Assembly: GCA_012520835.1 (NCBI GenBank)
Contig: JAAYNN010000001.1
Location: forward strand, 1-35,103
DNA length: 35,103 nt
Direction of reading: 5' to 3'
Source: Dehalococcoidales bacterium
Lineage (GTDB): Bacteria > Chloroflexota > Dehalococcoidia > Dehalococcoidales > UBA5627
The notes beneath the pieces were generated by a model that was not told the DNA's origin, did not search any database, and saw only the letters and a list, made by a program, of their open reading frames with translations. Shown here in pieces: positions 15,159 through 23,313 of the stretch. Made by a program: the position numbers and the translations under genes. How positions within the stretch are numbered: position 1 is the stretch's first letter; every line of letters starts with the position of its first letter.

Positions 15159-17404
15159 TAAATATTGAGTTTGGCTTCGGCCTTGGCGATTATCTCGCGG
15201 GTGGTGCCGATCATATCGGGGCTGACCGAAACGGAAGTGATGCCCCAGGAAACCAGTTTTTCGGTCAGTTCCGGATATACCGAAGGCGCCTGTCCGCAGA
15301 TGGAGGCAGTAACGCCCATGCTCCTGGCAACGGTAATGGCTCTTTCCAGGGCTATCATAACAGCTTCATTGCGTTCATCGAAGGTGGAGGCCAGCTTGGC
15401 ACTGTCCCTGTCGATACCCAGTATCAACTGCGTCAGGTCGTTGCTGCCGATAGAGATGCCGTCGATGCCGACGCTCAAAAATTTCTCGATTAAGAAAATA
15501 TTGGAAGGCACTTCCACCATCATCCAGAGCTTAAAATCCTCGCTGCGTACCAGCCCTTCATTTTCGAGGATGGCCTTGGTGCGCTTCAGTTCGTCGATTG
15601 TCCTGACGAAGGGAATCATGACATGCAGGTTCTTGTAATCCCTTCTGACACGCTTGATGGCTTCGATTTCCAGTTTAAAGGATTCGATATCGGTAACATA
15701 TCTGGAAGCGCCGCGGTAGCCGATCATCGGATTTTCTTCCGTCTCCTCGAAGTCACGGCCCCCGATGAGGTCTTTGTATTCGTTGGTTTTAAAGTCGGTA
15801 GTTCTGTAGACTACGGGGCGGGGATAGAAAGCCTTGGCAAAAGAAATCAACCCGTTATAGAGTTTGTCTACGAACTCGTTGCCTTTATTCTGCTTTAACA
15901 TGTAGAGGGGATGTTCCCCGATTTGCGCTACGATAAATTCGGCTCTTAACAGACCGATGCCGTCAACATTGCGTGCGGCAATAATATCCGCCAGTTCGGG
16001 CTGTGCCAGGTTGACATAAACCTTGGTCTTGGTAGTCAGCGATTCCCTCAATAAATTCGACATCTTGGTGGTGGTCAGGCTGCGGGCGATTTTACCGCTG
16101 TAAACTTTCCCCTTGGCACCATCGACCGTAATTATTTTTTTATCAATCAGCGTGGTAGTAGCCTGGTCGGTACCCACGACGCAGGGGATGCCCAGTTCGC
16201 GACTGACAATAGCGGCATGAGCGGTTCTTCCGCCCCTGTCGGTAACAATAGCGGCTGCTTTTTTCATGGCCGGAACAAAATCGGGAGTGGTCATTTCAGT
16301 GACCAGGATATCTCCCTGGTGTACTCTGTCCAGTTGAGAGGCTTCATGGATGATTTTCACCGGACCGGATGCCAGACCGGGGCTGGCGGCCACACCGCTC
16401 AAAAGCACCGGGGCGTTGATTTCCGGCTCTTCCTCCATAGCTTCTTTAATGGTGGTTACCGGGCGTGTCTGCAATATATAATACTTGCCGTTTTCTTTTG
16501 CCCATTCGATATCCTGCGGGAACTGGTAATGGTCCTCGATTTGTTTGCCGATTTTTGCCAGTTCGATAATTTCATCGTCGGAAAGTTTGGCTTTATCCTG
16601 CAGGGATTTATCTATTAATTGCCAGACATTAATGTCCTTTTTGTTGTTGCTGGTATTTCTGGTCAGCTGATTCTTTTGACGGCTGATTCTCCTGGAAATA
16701 ATAGAGAGCTTTTCTTTGTCTACTATATATAAATCAGGAGTTACCTCTCCCGAGACTAACCCCTCGCCTAAACCGTATATGGCTTCGATGACAATTTCTC
16801 TGGTATTGCTGGTCACCGGTTCAACGGTGAACATCACTCCCGAAGTAACCGAGGCTATCATTCTCTGTACGGGAACGGCTATGCCTACTTTAAAATGGTC
16901 GAACCCCTGCTGTGCCCGGTAGTAAATGGCGCGCGGTTCGAATAAGGACGCCCAACATCTTAATACGGCATTGGCAACTTCATCAGGGCCTTCGATATTA
17001 AGATAGGTGCTTTGCTGTCCGGCAAACGACGCTTCCGGGAGGTCTTCGGCGGTGGCGGATGACCGCACGGCCACCAGTCCCCCGCCTAATTTTTTGTATG
17101 CTTCCTTGATTTTTTCAGCCAGCTCGGGCATGATGGCGGAATCTAAAAACATCTGCTTGATTACTGAAGATACTCTCTGGAGTTGTTTGGTATCTTCTAT
17201 ATCCAATGATTCAAGGAGCGTTTGGATTTCGCCGATGATATCGGATTTTTTCAGGAAGTCGAAGTAGGCATCTACCGAAACAACAAAACCCGGGGGAACC
17301 GGGATGTTGGCTTTTGTCATTTCACCAAGATTGGCCCCTTTTCCACCTACGATAGGGACATCTTCTTTGGAAATGTCTTTAAACCAAATAATCGCTTCAG
17401 GCAT
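15158..17404 (-). CDS. ppsA: Phosphoenolpyruvate synthase
   Basis: It converts pyruvate and ATP to phosphoenolpyruvate, AMP and phosphate, the gluconeogenic entry step. The 748-residue protein has an N-terminal ATP-grasp domain (VGGKGANLGEM at 19-29; AVRSSATAEDLPEASFAGQQ at 112-131). The phosphohistidine domain carries TDRGGRTAHAAIVSRELGIP with catalytic His396. The C-terminal TIM barrel has GSNDLTQLILGIDRD and the catalytic-Cys motif ASICGQAPS. The longer frame up to 17521 is rejected. ATG 17404 has AAGGAGAG upstream, matches the family N-terminus, and the promoter lies inside the extension. It is the first gene of ppsA-dgt. Confidence 0.95.
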   Translation of the reverse strand: MPEAIIWFKDISKEDVPIVGGKGANLGEMTKANIPVPPGFVVSVDAYFDFLKKSDIIGEIQTLLESLDIEDTKQLQRVSSVIKQMFLDSAIMPELAEKIKEAYKKLGGGLVAVRSSATAEDLPEASFAGQQSTYLNIEGPDEVANAVLRCWASLFEPRAIYYRAQQGFDHFKVGIAVPVQRMIASVTSGVMFTVEPVTSNTREIVIEAIYGLGEGLVSGEVTPDLYIVDKEKLSIISRRISRQKNQLTRNTSNNKKDINVWQLIDKSLQDKAKLSDDEIIELAKIGKQIEDHYQFPQDIEWAKENGKYYILQTRPVTTIKEAMEEEPEINAPVLLSGVAASPGLASGPVKIIHEASQLDRVHQGDILVTEMTTPDFVPAMKKAAAIVTDRGGRTAHAAIVSRELGIPCVVGTDQATTTLIDKKIITVDGAKGKVYSGKIARSLTTTKMSNLLRESLTTKTKVYVNLAQPELADIIAARNVDGIGLLRAEFIVAQIGEHPLYMLKQNKGNEFVDKLYNGLISFAKAFYPRPVVYRTTDFKTNEYKDLIGGRDFEETEENPMIGYRGASRYVTDIESFKLEIEAIKRVRRDYKNLHVMIPFVRTIDELKRTKAILENEGLVRSEDFKLWMMVEVPSNIFLIEKFLSVGIDGISIGSNDLTQLILGIDRDSAKLASTFDERNEAVMIALERAITVARSMGVTASICGQAPSVYPELTEKLVSWGITSVSVSPDMIGTTREIIAKAEAKLNI

Positions 17405-17447
17405 AATAAAGCTCTCCTTATAACGAAAGTTTAGATAAAGTTTCATT

Positions 17448-17478
17448 ATTATACCACAATGACAGTATCGCCCTGCAA
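17448..17478 (-). promoter_or_regulatory. Putative extended -10 promoter of ppsA
   Basis: On the minus strand TTGCAG (17473-17478) is followed after 19 bases by TGG-TATAAT (hexamer 17448-17453). The spacing is long but the extended -10 is perfect. The leader would be about 40 bases. Confidence 0.55.
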
Positions 17479-17501
17479 GCCAGTCGTACTGCGTAAATTT
17501 C

Positions 17502-17531
17502 TTGACAGTTTCGGAAAACAAGCGGTAGAAT
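17502..17531 (+). promoter_or_regulatory. Putative sigma-70 promoter of the DUF151 gene
   Basis: A perfect TTGACA (17502-17507), an 18-base spacer and TAGAAT (17526-17531) lie upstream of the AGGAGG ribosome-binding site at 17553. Confidence 0.65.
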
Positions 17532-17567
17532 AAGCGGGACTGACGGTTGAACAGGAGGGGGTGTTTT

Positions 17568-18140
17568 ATGGTAGAGATGACGATTGATAGCGTGCGAATC
17601 GGTTTGATGAATCGGCAAATGGAGTATCAGTATGTAGTCCTTCTGAAAGAAAAAAATGCCGAGAGATTTTTACCCATTTTCATTGGTCCGGCTGAAGCCA
17701 AAGCCATACTTATCAAACTCAAGGGCGAGAGTGTTCCCAGACCGCTTACACATGACTTATTACAGAAATTAATAGTAACACTGGGTATCGCCGTAGATTC
17801 CGTTATTATAAATGACCTCAAGAGCGATATATTTTTCGCTAAAATTATTATAAATATCGATGGCAGGCAGGAAGAGATCGATTCGCGTCCAAGCGATGCG
17901 CTGGCGCTGGCAATAAGAATGGAAACACCCATATTCGCCGATGAATCTGTGTTAGAGAAGGCCGGGATACCTCTTGACCAGGATAAAGAGACCGGTGAAA
18001 CTATCCTGCCAAAAGAAGAATTCAACGATGTAGAAAGCAAGGGCGGAAAGGTCAGCGAAGAGGAAATGAAGCGGCTATCAGCTTTCCGTGAATTTATCGA
18101 TAACCTTGATATGGATGATTTTGGCAAACATAAATCTTAA
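17568..18140 (+). CDS. Bifunctional nuclease (BFN/DUF151) family protein
   Basis: The 190-residue protein has the DUF151 domain over residues 1-135. It begins MVEMTIDSVRIGL and includes RFLPIFIGPAEAKAI, PLTHDLLQKL and the hallmark EEIDSRPSDALALAIR. Family members in plants have been reported to have DNase and RNase activity; bacterial roles are poorly defined. The C-terminal 55 residues are polar and less conserved. ATG 17568, with AGGAGGGGG at 17553-17561, is preferred over the upstream TTG at 17547, which would overlap that site. It is probably monocistronic, with its own promoter and terminator ahead of the atp operon. Confidence 0.88.
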   Translation: MVEMTIDSVRIGLMNRQMEYQYVVLLKEKNAERFLPIFIGPAEAKAILIKLKGESVPRPLTHDLLQKLIVTLGIAVDSVIINDLKSDIFFAKIIINIDGRQEEIDSRPSDALALAIRMETPIFADESVLEKAGIPLDQDKETGETILPKEEFNDVESKGGKVSEEEMKRLSAFREFIDNLDMDDFGKHKS

Positions 18141-18163
18141 AATATAAAAAATCTTTGGAATTA

Positions 18164-18190
18164 AAGCCCCGGGATTTTATTTCGGGGCTT
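18164..18190 (+). terminator. Terminator after the DUF151 gene
   Basis: AAGCCCCG (18164-18171) pairs with CGGGGCTT (18183-18190) around an 11-base T-rich loop. The following T-tract is weak (ATTTACGCC), so efficiency is uncertain. Confidence 0.6.
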
Positions 18191-18274
18191 ATTTACGCCT
18201 TTCTATGCCTGAGAACACACATATATACTATGTAGGTCATTTGTAAAAAAACAGAACCCTTAATTTTATTTGGC

Positions 18275-18304
18275 TTGACTTAAGCCATTGTTTTTTGGTA
18301 TGCT
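18275..18304 (+). promoter_or_regulatory. Putative promoter of the atp operon
   Basis: TTGACT (18275-18280), an 18-base spacer and TGG-TATGCT (hexamer 18299-18304) make an extended -10 promoter. The predicted start is near 18311, about 21 bases before atpI. Confidence 0.6.
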
Positions 18305-18331
18305 CTTTTTCAGGTTATTTAAGGTGGCGGG

Positions 18332-18556
18332 ATGCAGAAATGGCAAACAGCCATTAGATTTATCGGGGTGGGGTGGCTCATTGCGCTGTCCATAGCGTGT
18401 GGAACGCTTGGCGGTTTATGGCTTGATAGCAAATTTGATACCAAGCCTGTTTTTATAATAACCGGTTTGTTCATAGGAATGATCGTTGCTTTTTATGGTA
18501 TTTACAGAATGATTATACCCCTTATGAAAAACAATAAAGACAAGGAGAACAGCTAG
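18332..18556 (+). CDS. atpI: ATP synthase accessory protein AtpZ/AtpI family
   Basis: This is a 74-residue membrane protein with two transmembrane helices (about 10-30 and 39-62) separated by a short loop (GLWLDSKFDTKP). The form matches the small AtpZ/AtpI-type proteins that precede atpB. Such proteins have been implicated in c-ring assembly or Mg transport, but the function here is inferred from position. Ribosome-binding site AAGGTGG lies at 18321. The TAG stop overlaps the GTG start of atpB. Confidence 0.82.
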   Translation: MQKWQTAIRFIGVGWLIALSIACGTLGGLWLDSKFDTKPVFIITGLFIGMIVAFYGIYRMIIPLMKNNKDKENS

Positions 18557-19512
18557 TGGCAAAAAAGAAAGGCTGTTTGGGTTGTTCTTTCCCCGTAGCG
18601 ATTGTAGTTGTACTGGTTATTTTAGCCATCGGTGTCGTCAGTCTTCTGAGTGGTGCTTTCGGTAGTTCATTGTTTGGCGATTTAGGGCTTCCCGAATGGC
18701 TTTCTGTTTCCGTTCCTCATCCCGAGCTTCCGGCAGCCACCATATTCCATATAGGGAGCATTCCTATTACCAATACGATGATAACGGCATGGATTACCAT
18801 TATTGTACTGGTGGCTTTCTTCTATTTCGGTACCAGAAATATGAAACTCATTCCCGGCCGTTATCAGATGATTATCGAATCTGTTATCGGGTATATCCTC
18901 GGCCTGTGCCAGGATATCGCCGGTGAGAAATACGGGCGCAAGTTCTTCGCCATTGTAGCCACCATTTTCCTGTTCGTTATTACCAATGCCTGGATAAGCC
19001 TGATTCCGGGTATCGGTTCAATTATAGTACACACCGCCGAGGGAGAGGCGGAACTCTTCCGCGGCGTAAATACCGATATCAACTTCCCGCTGGCGCTGGC
19101 GCTGGTTTCATTTGTGTTTGTCGAATACTGGGGAATCAAGACGCTCGGGATAAAATATTTCACCAAGTTCTTGAATACGCGTAAATTGACATCTTCAATC
19201 TGTAAATTATTCAAAGGTGATATAAAGGGCGGGCTGTCAGGCATCTTTTACGGCATTATCGATATCTTCATCGGGTTAATCGAACTTTTAAGCGAACTGA
19301 TGCGTATTATCAGTTTTACTTTCCGTCTTTTCGGCAATATGACCGGCGGCGAAATATTAATGCTTATGATGGTCTTCCTGGCTCCGTTCCTGCTGGCCAT
19401 TCCGTTCTACGGGCTGGAGCTTCTGGTGGGCTTTATCCAGGCGCTGGTATTCTCCAGCCTGACGCTGGTATTTGCCAATATTGCGGTTAACCCGGCGCAT
19501 GCGGAAGAATAA
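18556..19512 (+). CDS. atpB: F1Fo ATP synthase subunit a
   Basis: Subunit a forms the ion half-channels against the c-ring. The 318-residue protein has several membrane helices, starting with a hydrophobic helix at 13-35. The conserved SFTFRLFGNMTGGE carries the essential arginine R257, and GFIQALVF (Q295) lies in the last helix. A stretch at about 196-235 (KTLGIKYFTKF onward) between helices is longer than in E. coli. The start is GTG at 18556, overlapping the atpI stop (TAGTG), so translation is probably coupled. Confidence 0.96.
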   Translation: MAKKKGCLGCSFPVAIVVVLVILAIGVVSLLSGAFGSSLFGDLGLPEWLSVSVPHPELPAATIFHIGSIPITNTMITAWITIIVLVAFFYFGTRNMKLIPGRYQMIIESVIGYILGLCQDIAGEKYGRKFFAIVATIFLFVITNAWISLIPGIGSIIVHTAEGEAELFRGVNTDINFPLALALVSFVFVEYWGIKTLGIKYFTKFLNTRKLTSSICKLFKGDIKGGLSGIFYGIIDIFIGLIELLSELMRIISFTFRLFGNMTGGEILMLMMVFLAPFLLAIPFYGLELLVGFIQALVFSSLTLVFANIAVNPAHAEE

Positions 19513-19576
19513 ACTACGGTTGTAATTAAAATAACGATATTACTAAAAACGAGTTAAAAACGAGGAGGCATTAATT

Positions 19577-19807
19577 ATGGATGCAGAAGCAATGAAAATG
19601 TTAGCGGCAGGTATAAGTATGGGGTTCGGCGCCTTTGGTCCCGGTATCGGTATCGGTATACTTGGTTATGGCGCTGTGCAGGCGGTAGCCAGAAATCCTG
19701 AAGCCAGAGGCCAGATCTTTACAAATATGATTTTTGCAATAGCTCTTGCCGAAGCGGTTGCTATTTATGCCTTGGTTGTATCTATTATTCTGCTGTTCGT
19801 AGTATAG
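19577..19807 (+). CDS. atpE: F1Fo ATP synthase subunit c
   Basis: The 76-residue proteolipid is a two-helix hairpin with a GPGIGIGILG helix-1 motif, the polar loop ARNPEARGQ and the ion-carrying glutamate E59 in ALAEAVAIY. Residues typical of sodium binding (Gln in helix 1; Ser/Thr after the Glu) are absent, which favours proton coupling. The 64-base gap before it contains two copies of TAAAAACGAG (19544-19553 and 19555-19564). A strong GAGGAGG site lies 8 bases before ATG, fitting the high translation needed for a ring of many copies. Confidence 0.97.
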   Translation: MDAEAMKMLAAGISMGFGAFGPGIGIGILGYGAVQAVARNPEARGQIFTNMIFAIALAEAVAIYALVVSIILLFVV

Positions 19808-19832
19808 TCCCGTATAAAGGGAGGAGGTCTCA

Positions 19833-20333
19833 GTGGAAGGATTAGGTATACATTTATCTTCTTTAATAGCGCAGGTGTTCAACTTCGGGCTGCTCCTGCT
19901 GCTGCTCTATATGTTTGCATATAAACCTGTTATCAAAATGCTCGACCAGCGCGCTGCCAAAATCAAGGAAAGCGTCGACCAGACCGAGCAGATTAAGCAA
20001 CAGGCGGAGTTGGCAGAAAAAGAAACAGCCAGGATAATCGCTGAAGCCAGTAAAGAAGGACAAAAAATAATAGAACAGGCTACACAAATCGGCGAAGAAA
20101 CTAAACAAAAGGCGAAACAGGATGCGAAATTGGAAGCTGAGAGAATCATAGCCAAAGCGAAGCTTGAAATCGAGAGAGAGCGCGATGATGCTATCGGTGA
20201 ACTCAGAAATGCTTTTGCCGACCTGACCGTAATGGCAGCCGGTAAAGTGATTAACCGCTCGCTGGATAAGGAACAGCATCGCCAGTTGATCGATAAAGTG
20301 CTTGAAGAAAGCAATGTCCTTAGTAAAAATTAG
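19833..20333 (+). CDS. atpF: F1Fo ATP synthase subunit b
   Basis: The 166-residue stator subunit has one N-terminal transmembrane helix (about 9-30, ending YMFAYKPVIKML) and a long charged coiled coil rich in Lys, Glu, Ala and Gln (about 35-150). It connects subunit a to the delta and alpha subunits. The start is GTG 19833 with GGGAGGAGG a few bases upstream. It lies between atpE and atpH as expected. Confidence 0.96.
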   Translation: MEGLGIHLSSLIAQVFNFGLLLLLLYMFAYKPVIKMLDQRAAKIKESVDQTEQIKQQAELAEKETARIIAEASKEGQKIIEQATQIGEETKQKAKQDAKLEAERIIAKAKLEIERERDDAIGELRNAFADLTVMAAGKVINRSLDKEQHRQLIDKVLEESNVLSKN

Positions 20334-20356
20334 TTTGGTTTAGTTGTGGAGTTATT

Positions 20357-20887
20357 GTGGCAAAGAAATTTTCTGCCAGGAGATATGCGCAGGCGCTGTT
20401 TGCTGTTGCGCAGAAAAAAAATAAAGCGGACGGGATGCTGGTTGAGTTGCAGGATATCGAGCAGCTTAACCGGGATAAAGCCGTCGCCGCTTATTTAGGT
20501 AATCCGGCTATCAGTTTTAAGGAAAAAGAGTCGGTATTGTCTGGCAAGTTGTCAGACATCGATCCGGCAGTGGTTAACCTTGTTTATCTGATGCTGGCAA
20601 ACGGCAGGATAAACATGCTCGGTGCGGTGGCTGACGAATACAGGAAAATGGTAGACGACAGCAAGGGAATTGAAAGAGCCGAGGTTATTACCGCAGTTCC
20701 TTTAGACGATGATGCCAGGCAAAAAATCAGCACCCGCCTGGGTGATATGCTGAGAAAGAAAGTGGTAATCGAGCCGGAGAGCGTAAACCCCGAATTACTG
20801 GGAGGGGTCGTAGTAAAGGTTAGCGGCAAATTGCTCGATGGCAGCACGCGTAGTGCACTAAACATATTGAAAAAAGAAATCAGATAG
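20357..20887 (+). CDS. atpH: F1Fo ATP synthase subunit delta
   Basis: This is a 176-residue OSCP/delta protein. The N-terminal helical domain begins SARRYAQALFAVAQ. The C-terminal motif VVIEPESVNPELLGGVVVKV matches the family consensus (DPxLIGGxxxxV). It joins the b-subunit stalk to the top of F1. The start is GTG 20357, with a GGAG motif at 20348-20351. Confidence 0.95.
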   Translation: MAKKFSARRYAQALFAVAQKKNKADGMLVELQDIEQLNRDKAVAAYLGNPAISFKEKESVLSGKLSDIDPAVVNLVYLMLANGRINMLGAVADEYRKMVDDSKGIERAEVITAVPLDDDARQKISTRLGDMLRKKVVIEPESVNPELLGGVVVKVSGKLLDGSTRSALNILKKEIR

Positions 20888-20926
20888 ATTTTATAACTAC
20901 CAAGTTGTACACAGGAGGTGGGTATT

Positions 20927-22438
20927 TTGGCTAAAGGACAGGAAATAGTCTCCATTATCAAGCAACAGATAGAGCAATTCGGAACCCAGATAAACCTGGT
21001 GGATGTGGGAACGGTTATCGAGGTCGGTGACGGTATCGCCAGGATTTACGGGTTAGCCGGTGTTCAATATAATGAAATGCTTCAATTCCCCGGTGATGTA
21101 ATGGGAATCGCTCTCAACCTTGAAGAGGATAGCGTCGCCGCTATTTTGCTGGGTGAAGCCGGCAATATCAAGGAAGGCGATGAAGTCCGTGCCACCGGTA
21201 GAATTGCCGAAGTCCCGGTCGGTGAAGCCTTAATAGGAAGGGTCGTTGACCCGCTGGGCAGGCCGCTGGATGGCAAAGGTCCCATTAAAGCTGAACGTAC
21301 CCGTCCCCTCGAAAGAATTGCTCCCAACGTTGTTTCACGTAAATCGGTTAACACCCCTGTACAGACAGGCATCAAGGCTATCGACAGCATGATTCCCATT
21401 GGTCGCGGCCAGAGAGAACTCATCATCGGCGACCGCTCTACCGGTAAAACGGCTATTGCACTGGATACCATCGTCAACCAGAAGAACGGTAATTTACTTT
21501 GTATCTATGTTGCCATCGGCCAAAAGGCAGCCAAGGTGGCGCAGGTTGTTGCCAATCTGGAAGCACATGGCGCAATGGAACACACTATCGTGGTTGCCGC
21601 TAATGCCTCCGAATCGGTTGCCCTGCAGTATCTGGCTCCCTACGCCGGCTGTGCTATCGGTGAAGAGTTCATGGAAAACGGAAAAGATGCCTTGGTTGTA
21701 TACGATGACCTTTCCAAGCATGGGTGGGCCTATCGCCAGATGTCTCTGCTGCTGCGCAGACCGCCCGGTCGAGAAGCTTATCCCGGCGATGTATTCTATC
21801 TGCACAGCCGTTTGCTTGAAAGAGCTGCCAGGCTGAACGATGAACACGGCGGAGGTTCTCTTACCGCACTGCCTATTATCGAAACCCAGGCCGGGGATGT
21901 ATCGGCTTATATTCCGACCAACGTTATTTCGATTACGGATGGACAGATTTATCTTGAACCCGATCTCTTCAACGCCGGCATCAAGCCTGCTCTGAATATC
22001 GGTATCTCGGTATCCCGTGTCGGCAGTTCGGCACAAACTAAAGCCATGAAGAAGGTTGCCGCCAAATTGAAACTGGCCATGGCGCAGTACAGGGAACTGG
22101 CTGCTTTTGCCCAGTTTGGTACCTCCGAACTGGATAAAGCAACCAAGTTACAGATCGACAGAGGCAAGAGAATCGAGGAAGTACTGAAACAATTGCAGTT
22201 TACACCTATGCCGTTAGAGAATCAGGTTATTATACTTTTTGCCGTCATCAACGGTTATATCGATGACCTGCCTGTAGACAAGGTCAGGGAATTTGAAAGC
22301 AAACTGCTTGCTTCCATAAGAACAACAAATGCCGAACTGGTAAATAAATTAGCGAAAGAAAAGGACTTCGACGACAAGATGGAATCCGAGATGAAAGATG
22401 CTATTACGGATTTCAAGAAAAGCTTCATGTATGTCTAG
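20927..22438 (+). CDS. atpA: F1Fo ATP synthase subunit alpha
   Basis: The 503-residue non-catalytic nucleotide-binding subunit of F1 has Walker A GDRSTGKT at 168-175. The motif SVSRVGSSAQTKAMK contains the arginine finger that reaches into the catalytic site on beta. I choose TTG 20927 (MAKGQEIVSI) over the GTG at 20918. AGGAGG occupies 20913-20918, which overlaps that GTG but sits 8 bases from the TTG. Length and domain order are normal. Confidence 0.97.
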   Translation: MAKGQEIVSIIKQQIEQFGTQINLVDVGTVIEVGDGIARIYGLAGVQYNEMLQFPGDVMGIALNLEEDSVAAILLGEAGNIKEGDEVRATGRIAEVPVGEALIGRVVDPLGRPLDGKGPIKAERTRPLERIAPNVVSRKSVNTPVQTGIKAIDSMIPIGRGQRELIIGDRSTGKTAIALDTIVNQKNGNLLCIYVAIGQKAAKVAQVVANLEAHGAMEHTIVVAANASESVALQYLAPYAGCAIGEEFMENGKDALVVYDDLSKHGWAYRQMSLLLRRPPGREAYPGDVFYLHSRLLERAARLNDEHGGGSLTALPIIETQAGDVSAYIPTNVISITDGQIYLEPDLFNAGIKPALNIGISVSRVGSSAQTKAMKKVAAKLKLAMAQYRELAAFAQFGTSELDKATKLQIDRGKRIEEVLKQLQFTPMPLENQVIILFAVINGYIDDLPVDKVREFESKLLASIRTTNAELVNKLAKEKDFDDKMESEMKDAITDFKKSFMYV

Positions 22439-22446
22439 GAGCGTAA

Positions 22447-23304
22447 ATGGCTAATATACGATTAATCAAGCGCCGTATTAAAGGTGTAAAGAGCATTGCC
22501 AAGATTACCAAGGCAATGGAGATGATTGCAGCCTCAAAGATGAGGAAAGCGCAGGAACGTGGACTGGCCGGTCGCCCATACTCTGAGAAAATAACCCAGG
22601 TTATTTCCAACCTGATGGCTGTTTCGAGCGGTCAGCCGTTGCATCCCTGCCTGACTGCCAGGGATGATATAAAGAAGATTACCATTATTCATATAACGCC
22701 CGACAGGGGTCTGGCCGGCGGTCTGGTTGGTAACATCAATCGTATGACTGCCAGATTTATACTCGAAAAAAATGTTAATACGGGAATCATTGCCGTAGGT
22801 AGAAAAGGTCTCGACTTTTTAAGAAGAACCGGACGAAAAATTGAAGCTGAGTTTACAGGTCTCGGCGACTACCCCGATTTATTATCTACCTTGCCGATTT
22901 CACACATCGTTCTCGATGAATATCCGAAAGGCGAAACCGATGAGGTATATATAGCATATACAAAGTTTATCAATACTATGGCTCAGGAAGCGGTGATTGA
23001 AAAGTTATTACCGGTAGAGCCTGCTGAAATACCTGCCGCCGAAAATGTGGAATATATTTATGAACCCGATTCTTCTGCTGTACTGGACGGGCTTATTCCG
23101 CGTTTTGTGGAAATGCAGGTCTACCATGCAATTTTGGAATCGATTGCCAGTGAACAATCTGCCAGAATGGTTGCCATGCGCAATGCCACGCAAAACGCCA
23201 AGGATCTGGTCGATGATTTAACACTGGTTTACAATAAAGCAAGACAAGAAATGATAACCAATGAGTTGCTCGATATTACCGGTGGAACTGCAGCTCTTGA
23301 GTAG
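22447..23304 (+). CDS. atpG: F1Fo ATP synthase subunit gamma
   Basis: The 285-residue central rotor shaft has long terminal helices. The N-terminal signature is IKRRIKGVKSIAKITKAMEM and the C-terminal one MRNATQNAKDLVDDL followed by YNKARQEMITNEL. It couples c-ring rotation to catalysis. Its ribosome-binding site overlaps the atpA stop (TAGGAG). Confidence 0.97.
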   Translation: MANIRLIKRRIKGVKSIAKITKAMEMIAASKMRKAQERGLAGRPYSEKITQVISNLMAVSSGQPLHPCLTARDDIKKITIIHITPDRGLAGGLVGNINRMTARFILEKNVNTGIIAVGRKGLDFLRRTGRKIEAEFTGLGDYPDLLSTLPISHIVLDEYPKGETDEVYIAYTKFINTMAQEAVIEKLLPVEPAEIPAAENVEYIYEPDSSAVLDGLIPRFVEMQVYHAILESIASEQSARMVAMRNATQNAKDLVDDLTLVYNKARQEMITNELLDITGGTAALE

Positions 23305-23313
23305 GAGGAAATA

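Noticed and set aside
17405..17521. A 39-residue N-terminal extension of PEP synthase
   Set aside because: The extension contains the predicted ppsA promoter and does not resemble the family; ATG 17404 has a good ribosome-binding site.
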